Source: Nemertoderma westbladi
Lineage: Eukaryota > Xenacoelomorpha > Nemertodermatida > Nemertodermatidae
DNA: 46,352 bases
Direction of reading: 5' to 3'
Assembly: GCA_032718475.1 (NCBI GenBank)
Contig: JAUCBJ010008533.1
Coordinates: forward strand, 1 to 46,352
In this document: in pieces, positions 8,491 through 19,600 of the stretch
How positions within the stretch are numbered: the stretch's first letter is position 1
Layout: each line of letters begins with the position of its first letter
Notes under the pieces: generated by a model
Database searches by the model: none
Told to the model about the DNA's origin: nothing
What the model saw: only the letters and a program-made list of their open reading frames with translations
Program-made: the position numbers and the translations under genes

Positions 8491-9556
8491 CATCTTTATC
8501 GTTGAGTCGGGCATTGTCACGCTCTAGGGGTAATCCTATATGTTATGTTCTTTATACCGGTACATTGGTTGGTGTATTTGTTATTGTTTTTACATAATGT
8601 ACTAGAAAGTCAGCAAGCTGGCTTTAAACGAACCTGCCCCTCAAACCAGTACCATGAGTGAGCGAAAATGAAAACACGATAATTGCCATCAACTCAACGA
8701 TAGAAACACCAGCTGCTGGTGCCCATGAGGGCATAGTAAGCTACTACTATTTATTGAATGGATAGCCCTAACTGCAGATAAGTATATTACTTGCCAAATT
8801 TATTACTACTGTATATCACTCTAGCCCAGACAGTAATCAAACATCAACTGTAAGTTTGTATAATGTATTACCCCACCAGATGAATACCTCTTCCCAGTGA
8901 ATCGTATGACAATAATCTATAAGGTTACTCACTGCTATGTTAGGTGGGAGGCCAGGTAATTGAATTGTAAGCACTGGGCCGTTTAAATGGTTTATAGGTT
9001 GATGATAATGAATAATGAGGGACCCAACTACACTACTTTTGTCTATATGGACGGTCTCCTTACAGCCAGCTGGCTGGCTTTTCTAGTTGAATAATATTAT
9101 TCCGCAACTAAATAAATTACTCTTTTAGACGAATTTGTGCGTTTTTTTTGCCGGACTAACAAATTTTGGCGACGTTCTGTGAGAGATTGGCGATATTGGA
9201 AAAGATTCTGAGGCTGAAATATGTTGCTCAGATGACTGAATATCTCAAATAAAAAAGTTGGTGCATACTCGACGAGTTGAAATCGGTGAAATTCGACTTT
9301 AAATTTTCAAAACCGCTATTTCTCAGTGACCCCGTGATCGAAACGCCACAAAAAATATACAGTCTTGTGCGCAACCAAAATTTATGGAGAGTTTGTTATT
9401 AAAATTTTTGCGTACCTGCTTGAGTTTTTGAGATATTGGATGGTTTTACATACACACACAACCACATCGTGTTTTAGAACGGCTCAACTCTTGACAAGAA
9501 CTACAGTACCCTAGCCTATTAATAGGCAGGTTCGTTATAAATAAATATATCTATCT
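8491..9556. other. Intergenic, no gene recognised
   Basis: AT-rich and without a reading frame of note. AACGAACCTGCC at 8628-8639 recurs inverted as GGCAGGTTCGTT at about 9525, which could be the ends of an old roughly 0.9-kb transposon, but the match is only 12 bp. CTGGCTGGCTTTT repeats occur near 9065. Confidence 0.5.
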
Positions 9557-9916
9557 ATGTCCTGGAATATACTGTAGTGTCGTTATTCAAGTACCTGCCC
9601 CCCCCCCCCCCCCCCAAATATTTCTACAAATCTTAATGAGATTGCATGCAATTTGAAACAGAGATAGTTTCACCTCCCGACCACTGACTGGGTGAGCCAG
9701 AACTTTTATTTTTGTTTTCAATCTTTAGCTACAGTACAAGTGTTTGAAAAATGTGTCTTCGGCGATATTTCACAGGTCACAGTGTAATCATTCTTCAACC
9801 TTATAGTGATTTCTAGATACTAGTGGAAAGCTGGATATGCAAGGATTCCAAATATGTAAATATATTTGCATTTGGTTGGGAAATAGCCGAGATATGGGCA
9901 TTCGAATTTTGCATGT
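9557..9916 (+). repeat. Left arm of foldback element
   Basis: Contains 18 C at 9598-9615. It matches the reverse complement of the right arm through GAGCCAGAA, CAATCTTTAGCTACA, GATATTTCAC, GTGATTT and AAGGATTCCAAATATGTAA, with scattered substitutions and small indels. Confidence 0.85.
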
Positions 9917-10674
9917 ATTTGCTTCCCCCGTAGGCCATTTATATTCTATTTAATAAATACACAATCGGGAATGCCGCCCCCATACTGGGGACCATAGACT
10001 CTCCCTCTGCAGGCCTCTACGACATCATCGAGACAGACTACCACACGCAAAGATTTTAATGTTTAATGGATTTAATGTTTAATGGGTTTTAATGGTTAAT
10101 GGATTTATCGCAAGGAGTGAAAAATTGGAGAAGATTGTTAACGAAACGATAACCAAAACAAACAAATTAATGAGTGATAACCGAGATATTGGAGAAGCTT
10201 TTACATATCTACGTATTTACTACACTATCGATTATTCCTAGAGTGACTGGTCAAGCAAATAGCATATAACTGCACACTATACCTGTTACTATGTAAATAT
10301 TCCAGAACATTAGTTTATTGAATGTCGATAGATTCTCTCAAATATTATATTCTGAACACTTTAAGATAATACTTTTTGGGTATTTTATTTAATATGTTCA
10401 ACAACTGGCAAATGAACCGCATTGTTTAAGAGCAAATATAATTGTGTAAATTTTTTCATTTATTTGTTGTCATTTTTGTTTCACTTTCCGTCTAAATTAT
10501 CGACATTATAATACAAAATGATCTAGAACATTAAGTTTATTCCATACGTTGCTGGGCATCAATGCAATGCCTCTTTAATTATACTATTATGTAGCTATTC
10601 ATAAATAAACAAAATGTTCTAGAATAAGGTATTTTTATTTAATAGAATAAAATAGCCTCATGCAGATGCAAAAC

Positions 10675-11042
10675 CATGCAACTTTTGAACGCTCAATGCA
10701 ACTTTTGAACGCTCATATCTCAGCTAGTTTTCAACAAAATTTAGATTATGTTACATATTTGGAATCCTTACATGGTCAGCTTTCCATCAGTACCAACAAA
10801 TCACTACAACGTTGAAGAATAACTGGAGTGTAACTGGTGAAATATCACCGGAGGTACCTTTTTTAAACGCTTGTAGCTAAAGATTGAAAGCAAAAATAAA
10901 AATTCTGGCTCACCCACGGAGGAGGAGGGAGGTGAAACTACCTCTGTTTCAAATTTCATGCAATCCCATTAAGATTTGTAGAAATATGTGGGGGGGGGGG
11001 GGGGGGGGGGTACCTGAATAACGACACTATATTCCAGGACAT
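10675..11042 (-). repeat. Right arm of foldback element
   Basis: Inverse of 9557-9916, with 21 G at 10990-11010. Its inner end contains a local duplication of GCAACTTTTGAACGCTCA that the left arm lacks. Confidence 0.85.
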
Positions 11043-11387
11043 GGTGTATACCCGTAGTTACTGGAATGATTTTGTATCAGCAACAATTGAAATGTTTATT
11101 ATTTACTTATCTATCTTTAATTATTATTTCTACTTATTATTATTATCGAAAGTTTCATCTGGATCCGCGGTAAGAGTATCCGAAGGAAAAAAAAAATAAG
11201 ATTAGATTTTTCATACTTTGTTGTGACTCTATTCTCTATTTAGTTATCAGAATATATAAAAGAAACTAGGCTGTGAAATGAAAATATTTACTGAATTATA
11301 ATATTTGAGCCTCTTCAACTGATAACTGGACAGGCAGACTGACGACAGACACAGACAAAACGTTAAAAAATAATAGTTTTAAAACAT
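11043..11387. other. Intergenic, nothing recognised
   Basis: AT-rich spacer between the foldback element and the first 33-bp repeat block. No reading frame or RNA gene was seen. Confidence 0.5.
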
Positions 11388-11520
11388 ATTGGTTAGGTTG
11401 GTGTATCTGTACACCGTTATGTTGGTTAGGTTGGTGTATCTGTACACCGATATGTTGGTTAGGTTGGTATATCTCCTGTACACCGATATGTTGGTTAGGT
11501 TGGTATATATATACACCGGT
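11388..11520. repeat. 33-bp TTAGG-containing repeat, block 1, about 4 copies
   Basis: Units of the form TTGGTTAGGTTGGTATATC followed by TGTACACCGATATG, about 33 bp. Each unit contains TTAGG once. Related to the larger block at 12335-12615. The minus-strand frame that reads it (repeating YTNLTNISVYR) is repeat-derived. Confidence 0.9.
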
Positions 11521-11581
11521 AGGTTTTCAAAATTATAAAAGAAACATTTTTCTAGTGAAATTTTGTTTGTTTTTCTTTTAA

Positions 11582-11643
11582 TTGGAGGCTGCCGCCCCCA
11601 AACCCCCCCCATCGTTTGTTGGGGGCTGTCGCCCCCAAACCCC
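11582..11643. other. G/C-rich hairpin between repeat blocks
   Basis: Two copies of GGCTG(C/T)CGCCCCCAAACCCC. The second makes a near-perfect stem, TTGGGGGC-TGTC-GCCCCCAA, at about 11619-11638. It is an island of C/G runs in AT-rich surroundings with hairpin and G-quadruplex potential on the opposite strand. Confidence 0.7.
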
Positions 11644-12220
11644 GGCATTTCCCTGTGTGCCCGTGTTGAAAGACTTTTTGAAACATTTTGAAATCAATTC
11701 ATGTTTGTATCGTCAGATAATAATTTGACTAAGCCTAAAGTAGGAGCTGTATTGAATGTTAACCAATTTAATATATAAATTACAACAATAATATATAATT
11801 CTTATTTAATATTATATAATTATATTATTATAATATTTTACCCTGGAGAGGTATAATTATGATTGCAACAATAATATTCATCCCCATCTGCTACAATTTG
11901 AAGAAGACTATTACATAATAATACATATAATTAAAACAATTAATTATTATAATTCTATAGTTAATAAAAACAGTATATCATTCCGGGGATGGAATTTATA
12001 GGTCATCTAATACAATTAATTGTTTAAAGATTAGCAAACAATACTATGTAATTGCATTGATAAAACCTATAAATAAAACGTGGATATAAAATGTAAAATC
12101 GGGATGCAAAAGATCACTTTCTGAGCTACGAAAGGAAAATTGGATACAACTTATCTGGATACAAGCGGTCCGTTTACCTTACAAAATGAAAAATAAGAAT
12201 GTGCGAAGTTAAGAACAGTC
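11644..12220. other. AT-rich spacer, nothing recognised
   Basis: Extremely AT-rich stretch (TATAATTATATT-type) with no gene or repeat that I can define. Confidence 0.5.
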
Positions 12221-12334
12221 GGGGGGGGGGGGGGGGGGAGTGTCCGGGGAGGGAAGTGTCTGGGGGGGAAGTGTCCTACTTGAACGGGGGGGAGGGGGGG
12301 GGGGGGACTGTCCGGGGGGAAGTGTCCGCACACC
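12221..12334. repeat. G-rich tract
   Basis: 18 G at 12221-12238, then reiterated AGTGTCC-G(n) units with further runs, including 13 G at 12294-12306. It leads directly into the 33-bp repeat block. It has strong quadruplex potential. The short frames across it (12151-12333, 12199-12402) are low-complexity artefacts. Confidence 0.85.
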
Positions 12335-12615
12335 GTTGTATCTCTACACCGTTATATTGGTTAGGTTGGTATACTGTATCTGTACACCGTTATGTTGGTT
12401 AGGTTGGTATATTTGTACACCGTTATGTTGGTTAGGTTGGTTATATCTGTACACCGTTATGTTGGTTAGGTTGGTATATCTCCTGCACACCGTTATGTTG
12501 GTTAGGTTGGTGTATGTGTACACCGTTATGTTGGTTAGGTTGGTATATCTGTACACCGTTAAGTTGGTTAGGTTGGTATATCTGTACACCGTTATGTTGG
12601 TTAGGTTTGTTAGGT
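12335..12615. repeat. 33-bp TTAGG-containing repeat, block 2, about 8 copies
   Basis: Tandem units of ATGTTGGTTAGGTTGGTATA plus TCTGTACACCGTT, 33 bp, with occasional expansions. The 33-bp period keeps frames open on both strands (plus 12240-12674, minus 12344-12634), but these frames consist only of the repeat. The last units degenerate to GTTGGTTAGGTTTGTTAGGTT. Confidence 0.93.
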
Positions 12616-14951
12616 TATGTTGGTTACTTTTCAATTTGGAAATAAAAATAGTAAACTTTTCAAAAATGGCCTAAGTTTCCCCACTCCATGGTATAAAACT
12701 TACCTTATCCCGATAGTATTAATACTGAGATATTAATTTATCATGTCAACACCTCAACGAAATTGTTTAGCTAATTATTCTAAACAATTATGATTAAGTA
12801 GGCCTACTGGGCCAATCATTTTGTAAGCTAAACACAATAACCAAGCTGGCTTATTAGTCTGGCTCATTACAATGCTGCCTTTGAGTAGTGATGAGGTGGT
12901 TGGACTGGTTCCCCTTCCCAGCTACGCTAGCAAGCATGCCAAGGAATGAGGGAGCTATGGAAGTATAGAGACAGGGCATTTTAATAAGTTAATTACGTTT
13001 AGATCAATTAAAAACACATTTCTAAAAGCAATTCTCTTAAAATAATTAAAAACTATAATGGAATGGGGTATCGGGAATACAGTTGTATAATTTTTAAGTA
13101 TAATTATTTAAATCGTATACTATAAAATAATTAATATCCTTTAAGAGGCAGGTTGAAAATGCTGTTTTTACCCTAATCAACTTAATTAACTAATTAACTG
13201 CTATTATTTTAGCTTCTTGTAGGCCACACGGAAATTCAACTTGGAAAATTTCTAAACTTTTACCAGACTACATGTGTATCAAGTTTGGTTACATTTCATT
13301 AACATTTGGCAGAATTATTAACGTTTAAAATTGGACACAACAGAACAACTGACACACCGATTGAGTTAGTGGTACCTGTATGCTAAGCTCGTTTACTTTC
13401 GTGGCTCGCCCCACATAGTACAAAGAGTGTTGCCTCTCATACATCAAATCCAAACAATAATACCGTATTTAAGCTTTTGGCGCTGGTTCTTATTAGTGGT
13501 TGCTAGGCATCCATGCAATGGTAACTTTGTTCCCCTCAGAGTTAGTATAATATAGTAAGTAATATAATACAGTAATATTTGTTTTGAAATATTATGTGAG
13601 TAAAATTACTTAATTGCATATCTCGAGAACCTATCACTCATCTATATTATAGTTTTGAAGGCCTCTACAGTAGGCCTACATCTACTGTTTTTTAAAACAA
13701 CCCGGATGAAGTGGTAGGCATTCACCAGCGGCAGCATAGTGTAAAGATGATAGAAAAAATAAAGTATTGAGGGTCTTTAGATGGTTATATTATATTAGAT
13801 AAAGATACAATAGTAAACGTTTTCGACCTACCGGTCTGCATCAGACTATATATATATACGAAATATTATCATCGTCTATCTCTGAAATATGGTGGTGAAG
13901 AAGGTGATTGGGAATAGATTAAAAAATGGTTATGGAGCAAAATGACCACAAACACCATATCGGGGTTTAGTGGGTTTAACTTTAAACTATTAACTTTATT
14001 AGAAAATGGAAATATTTTATGTCTGTAGGTAGAGAAGAATGTATAAAAAGTATAACATTTTGTGGCTGGTGGCAGCTATTACTATTAGAGACAACAACAG
14101 GTTGATGCGGAGAAGAACTCTCAACACACATCAGTACTCGCACTGCACAATAGAAGGGCGTGGTGAAGATTTTTTGTCTCGATATGTTGTGAATTTGTGG
14201 ATTACAAATATGGCACAGTGCTCAGAGAAAACTCACGGGCACTACAATTTTGAAATTTGACGCGATACAGGCGGAATTATAAAGAATTTATTTTATTTAT
14301 TTAAAGATTATAAAGAAAGAACAAAATTTGTGTTTCACAAAGGGGACCAGCTTTCAAATTATTGATAAAGCACTATAAATAAATAAAATATCAAACAAAA
14401 ACGGTTCCAGTCATCTTTTGCAGAGCTTCACCATGACCTACTACAATTTTATTGTATTTTGTTATACTACTTATAGTAGGTCTAGCTTCGCACTCAAGCC
14501 TCCCGAAGAACATTTTATGCCCCATTTGGGTTAGGCCTATGTATAACTTCTGGTGTGCTCCTATTGCACCGATATTAAGCTCATTCGATCCATAATAATT
14601 GATTTAGTGGATGTAGACACCATCAAAACAACAGTAGAACACTTTCTGAGATATTTGACAACAATTGAAATTAAGGATGAATCGCCTTTAGCACCTTGAT
14701 CTGATATTGATCTTGAGCTATATTATAAGTAAAGTACAATTCTTAGCTCTGTACCTATTTTGAAGGTGTCTACGCCTACTAATTCGATCATTGAGGTTTC
14801 AGTTAGTTACATCTATGCTTCATGAAAGCAGTGCAGTAGCAGTGTATACAGCTTCCTTTTATTAGCTTAAGCATACTGTGTCGTAATATTATATTTCATC
14901 ATTATATTATTGTATTGTACGTACATGTAGTACCATAATACAATCAATGAG
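12616..14951. other. Intergenic region upstream of the P450, no gene recognised
   Basis: About 2.3 kb without convincing coding sequence. A 73-codon plus-strand frame at 14039-14260 resembles nothing I know and lacks supporting signals. TTTTCGACCTACCGGTCTGC at 13820-13840 precedes a (TA)n run near 13848. The 300 bp before the P450 start are AT-rich; no clear TATA box at a fixed distance could be assigned. Confidence 0.5.
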
Positions 14952-16412
14952 ATGGATTTTACGACTATATTGATTTTCATTAGCTCTGTTGTATTCATAT
15001 ATTTCTTGTTGAACCGCTCTACAGCTGATAGACCGCCATCACCCCCAGGGTTACCAATAATAGGAGGGATTCTCAATGGTTGGAAGGTCCGTGGTTGCAG
15101 AACTGCAGGCTGGACCAAATGGTGTAAAGAACTCGACTCTGATATCATTACATTAAATCTAATTGTCGATAACTTAATTATCTTGAATTCATTTAATTTG
15201 GTGAGACAAGCTTTTGTTGAAAATGGTAGCCAATTTTCTCATCGTCATGGGAGAATAAACCCACATGGCATTGGACTATCGAGTGGAAAAGTCTGGTCTC
15301 ATCAACGCAAGTTGTTCATGTCTGTATTGCGACAATTCTATCTGGGTAAAAGAAGCTTCGAAGACCGCATTGTGGAAGAGGCTGGTATGATGAATGATTG
15401 GATCGCTAAACTGGATGGTGAGGCATTTGATTCATATAAGATTGTTGGTAAAGCTGTTTCTAATGTCATAAGTAGTGTTATCTTTACTGAAAGATTTGAT
15501 TATGAAGATAAGGTGTTTAACCATCTCATAAAGTTAGTGAATCAACAATTTCGCATAAATCCATTATTATTCCCAATACCGAAGTTCCTATCAAACATAT
15601 TACTTAGTGATAATATTAATGCTTACAGAAATTTGGATAACATATATAAAGTGTTCAGAAAGATCATAAAAGAACATCGTGAGTCTATTGATTTCGAATC
15701 ACCCAGAGATTATATTGACTGCCATATTATAGAGGAGAAGAAGTGGATTGATTTAGGGCAACCAGATGTCTCATTTTACTATAAAGACCTCAACTTGGAA
15801 CAATCAATAACAGATGTTTTCCTTGCAGGATCAGAAACAACGACGAGCGCATTGTACTGGTTTTGCCTCATAATGGTGACACATCCAGATATGCAGCTGA
15901 AATGTCAACGAACAATAGATGAAGTTGTCGGTAGAGACAGACTTCCAACCATCGACGACTTCTCCAAGTTGCCATATTTTGAGGCTTGTTTGTTAGAGGT
16001 TCTCAGATTTGGAGTTATCGCTCCGACAACAGTTGGTCACAAAGTCCTACGCGAAGTCAAATTCAATAACTATACAATATACCCCAGTGATATAATTCTC
16101 GGTAATTTATGGAACATACTAAGAGACCCAAATGTGTGGGAGAATCCCGATAAATTCTTCCCTCAGCATTTCCTATCGGAAGACGGTTCGACTATAAGAA
16201 AGCGAGATGAATTCATTCCATTTGGAGTTGGCCCTCGGATCTGCGCTGGTGAACGCCTAGCCCAAATGGAGTTTAGAATTTTCAGCAGCCATCTACTCCA
16301 TAGATTTACTCTGGTTGCCAGTGGTGAACTACCCAGCTTGCATGAACAAGTTCCCGGATTTACACTTTTACCTAAACCATATAAAATACGAGCTCTGCCG
16401 AGAGTAGATTAG
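14952..16412 (+). CDS. Cytochrome P450, CYP2-clan-like, single open frame
   Basis: A 486-residue haem-thiolate monooxygenase, expected to sit in the ER membrane and take electrons from P450 reductase; the substrate is unknown. Residues about 3-20 form a hydrophobic membrane anchor, followed by the proline-rich hinge PPSPPGLP (28-35). C-helix W115xxxR119 contacts the haem. The I-helix AGSETT has Thr296 for oxygen activation. K-helix E349xxR352 is intact. The haem loop FGVGPRICAG has ligand Cys431, preceded by a PERF-type region around WENPDKF. Length is normal for the family. The ATG has G at -3 and +4. No intron interrupts it, which is unusual for CYP2-clan genes. No canonical AATAAA was seen shortly after the stop. 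The motifs and full length suggest a functional gene. Family level cannot be assigned by eye. Confidence 0.95.
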   Translation: MDFTTILIFISSVVFIYFLLNRSTADRPPSPPGLPIIGGILNGWKVRGCRTAGWTKWCKELDSDIITLNLIVDNLIILNSFNLVRQAFVENGSQFSHRHGRINPHGIGLSSGKVWSHQRKLFMSVLRQFYLGKRSFEDRIVEEAGMMNDWIAKLDGEAFDSYKIVGKAVSNVISSVIFTERFDYEDKVFNHLIKLVNQQFRINPLLFPIPKFLSNILLSDNINAYRNLDNIYKVFRKIIKEHRESIDFESPRDYIDCHIIEEKKWIDLGQPDVSFYYKDLNLEQSITDVFLAGSETTTSALYWFCLIMVTHPDMQLKCQRTIDEVVGRDRLPTIDDFSKLPYFEACLLEVLRFGVIAPTTVGHKVLREVKFNNYTIYPSDIILGNLWNILRDPNVWENPDKFFPQHFLSEDGSTIRKRDEFIPFGVGPRICAGERLAQMEFRIFSSHLLHRFTLVASGELPSLHEQVPGFTLLPKPYKIRALPRVD

Positions 16413-16654
16413 TTGTGTTGTGACCACCCGAGAGGGGGCAATTTTCATAAAATGCTTAAATTTCAAATACTTCAATATTTTGGTAACATATACAGACAGT
16501 AATAACATAATTTTAATATATTATTAAGTAATTTAAACAGGATTTGGGGTGACAAACGTATGTAGACCACAACACAATGGATAACAGCCAGATGTATGTC
16601 TTTCTTTGTTAATAAGTTTCAAATAATCTTTCTAAGAGCAATAATGTGCTCCAT
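16413..16654. other. P450 3' flank
   Basis: 240 bp of AT-rich sequence between the P450 stop codon and the large tandem array. No canonical AATAAA, no poly-A tail and no target duplication that would mark a retrogene were seen. Confidence 0.5.
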
Positions 16655-19600
16655 GGTCCCACTACCTTTTCGTAACCACATTCTGATTTCCACGTAGCAG
16701 TCTCTCAATGGGATCCATGGTCCCACTACCTTTACGGAACCCATTCTGATTTCCACGTAGCAGTCTCTCAATGGGATCCATGGTCCCACTACCTTTATGG
16801 AAGGAACCCCATTCTTATTTCCACGTAGCAGTCTCTCAATGGGATCCATGGTCCCACTACCTTTATGGAAGGAACCCCATTCTTATTTCCACGTAGCAGT
16901 CTCTCAATGGGATCCATGGTCCCACGACCTTTACGGAACCCCATTCTGATTTCCACGTAGCAGTCTCTCAATGGGATCCATGGTCCCACTACCTTTATGG
17001 AAGGAACCCCATTCTGATTTCCACGTAGCAGTCTCTCAATGGGATCCATGGTCCCACTACCTTTATGGAAGGAACCCCATTCTGATTTCCACGTAGCAGT
17101 CTCTCAATGGGATCCATGGTCCCACTACCTTTATGGAAGGAACCCCATTCTTATTTCCACGTAGCAGTCTCTCAATGGGATCCATGGTCCCACTACCTTT
17201 ATGGAAGGAACCCCATTCTGATTTCCACGTAGCAGTCTCTCAATGGGATCCATGGTCCCACGACCTTTATGGAACCCCATTCTGATTTCCACGTAGCAGT
17301 CTCTCAATGGGATCCATGGTCCCACTACCTTTATGGAAGGAACCCCATTCTGATTTCCACGTAGCAGTCTCTCAATGGGGTCCATGGTCCCACTACCTTT
17401 ATGGAAGGAACCCCATTCTGATTTCCACGTAGCAGTCTCTCAATGAGATCCATGGTCCCACGACCTTTACGGAACCCCATTCTGATTTCCACGTAGCAGT
17501 CTCTCAATGGGATCCATGGTCCCACGACCTTTACAGAACCCCATTCTTATTTCCACGTAGCAGTCTCTCAATGGGATCCATGGTCCCACTACCTTTATGG
17601 AAGGAACCCCATTCTGATTTCCACGTAGCAGTCTCTCAATGGGATCCATGGTCCCACGACCTTTACAGAACCCCATTCTTATTTCCACGTAGCAGTCTCT
17701 CAATGGGATCCATGGTCCCACTACCTTTATGGAAGGAACCCCATTCTGATTTCCACTTAGCAGTCTCTCAATGGGATCCATGGTCCCACTACCTTTATGG
17801 AAGGAACCCCATTCTGATTTCCACTTAGCAGTCTCTCAATGGGATCCATGGTCCCACTACCTTTATGGAAGGAACCCCATTCTGATTTCCACGTAGCAGT
17901 CTCTCAATGGGGTCCATGGTCCCACGACCTTTATGGAAGGAACCTCATTCTGATTTCCACGTAGCAGTCTCTCAATGGGATCCATGGTCCCACTACCTTT
18001 ATGGAAGGAACCCCATTCTGATTTCCACGTAGCAGTCTCTCAATGGGATCCAAGGTCCCACTACCTTTGTGGAAGGAACCCTATTCTGATTTCCACGTAG
18101 CAGTCTCTCAATGAGATCCATGGTCCCACTACCTTTATGGAAGGAACCCCATTCTGATTTCCACGTAGCAGTCTCTCAATGAGATCCATGGTCCCACTAC
18201 CTTTACGGAACCCCATTCTGATTTCCACGTAGCAGTCTCTCAATGGGATCCATGGTCCCACGACCTTTACAGAACCCCATTCTTATTTCCACGTAGCAGT
18301 CTCTCAATGGGATCCATGGTCCCACTACCTTTATGGACGGAACCCCATTCTGATTTCCACGTAGCAGTCTCTCAATGAGATCCATGGTCCCACTACCTTT
18401 ACGGAAACCCATTCTGATTTCCACGTAGCAGTCTCTCAATGGGATCCATGGTCCCACGACCTTTACAGAACCCCATTCTTATTTCCACGTAGCAGTCTCT
18501 CAATGGGATCCATGGTCCCACTACCTTTATGGAAGGAACCCCAGTCTGATTTCCACGTAGCAGTCTCTCAATGGGATCCATGGTCCCACGACCTTTACAG
18601 AACCCCATTCTTATTTCCACGTATCAGTCTCTCAATGGGATCCATGGTCCCACGACCTTTATGGAAGGAACCCCATTCTGATTTCCACGTAGCAGTCTCT
18701 CAATGGGATCCATGGTCCCACTACCTTTATGGAAGGAACCCCATTCTGATTTCCACGTAGCAGTCTCTCAATGGGATCCAAGGTCCCACTACCTTTGTGG
18801 AAGGAACCCTATTCTTATTTCCACGTAGCAGTCTCTCAATGGGGTCCATGGTCCCACTACCTTTATGGAAGGAACCCCATTCTGATTTCCACGTAGCAGT
18901 CTCTCAATGAGATCCATGGTCCCACGACCTTTACGGAACCCCATTCTGATTTACACGTAGCAGTCTCTCAATGGGATCCATGGTCCCACGACCTTTACAG
19001 AACCCCATTCTTATTTCCACGTAGCAGTCTCTCAATGGGATCCATGGTCCCACTACCTTTATGGAAGGAACCCCATTCTGATTTCCACGTAGCAGTCTCT
19101 CAATGCGATCCATGGTCCCACGACCTTTACAGAACCCCATTCTTATTTCCACGTAGCAGTCTCTCAATGGGATCCATGGTCCCACTACCTTTATGGAAGG
19201 AACCCCATTCTGATTTCCACGTAGCAGTCTCTCAATGGGATCCATGTTCCCACGACCTTTACAGAACCCCATTCTGATTTCTACGTAGCAGTCTCTCAAT
19301 GGGATCCAGGGTCCCACTACCTTTGTGGAAGGAACCCCATTCTGATTTCCACGTAGCAGTCTCTCAATGGGATCCATGGTCCCACTACCTTTATGGAAGG
19401 AACCCCATTCTGATTTCCACGTAGCAGTCTCTCAATGGGATCCATGGTCCCACGACCTTTATGGAACCCCATTCTGATTTCCATGTAGCAGTCTCTCAAT
19501 GGGATCCATGGTCCCACTACCTTTATGGAAGGAACCCCATTCTGATTTCCACGTAGCAGTCTCTCAATGGGATCCATGGTCCCACTACCTTTGTGGAAGG

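Larger units (their letters stand above)
9557..11042. mobile_element. Foldback-like element with about 365-bp inverted arms
   Basis: The two ends are long diverged inverted repeats (9557-9916 and 10675-11042) beginning with ATGTCCTGGAATATA. Each arm has a poly-C/G run about 35-45 bp in, then TTTCTACAAATCTTAATG and TTTCACCTCCC, in the same order. The 760-bp centre is AT-rich with no coding frame. A third, partial copy of one arm is at 35484-35628, so the sequence is dispersed. Flanking bases show no target duplication that I can see. It is best described as a non-autonomous long-TIR/foldback transposon or two inverted copies of one repeat. Confidence 0.75.

Noticed and set aside
14039-14260. 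73-codon plus-strand frame upstream of the P450
   Set aside because: No recognisable domain, signal peptide, splice or promoter context; length compatible with chance in this composition.
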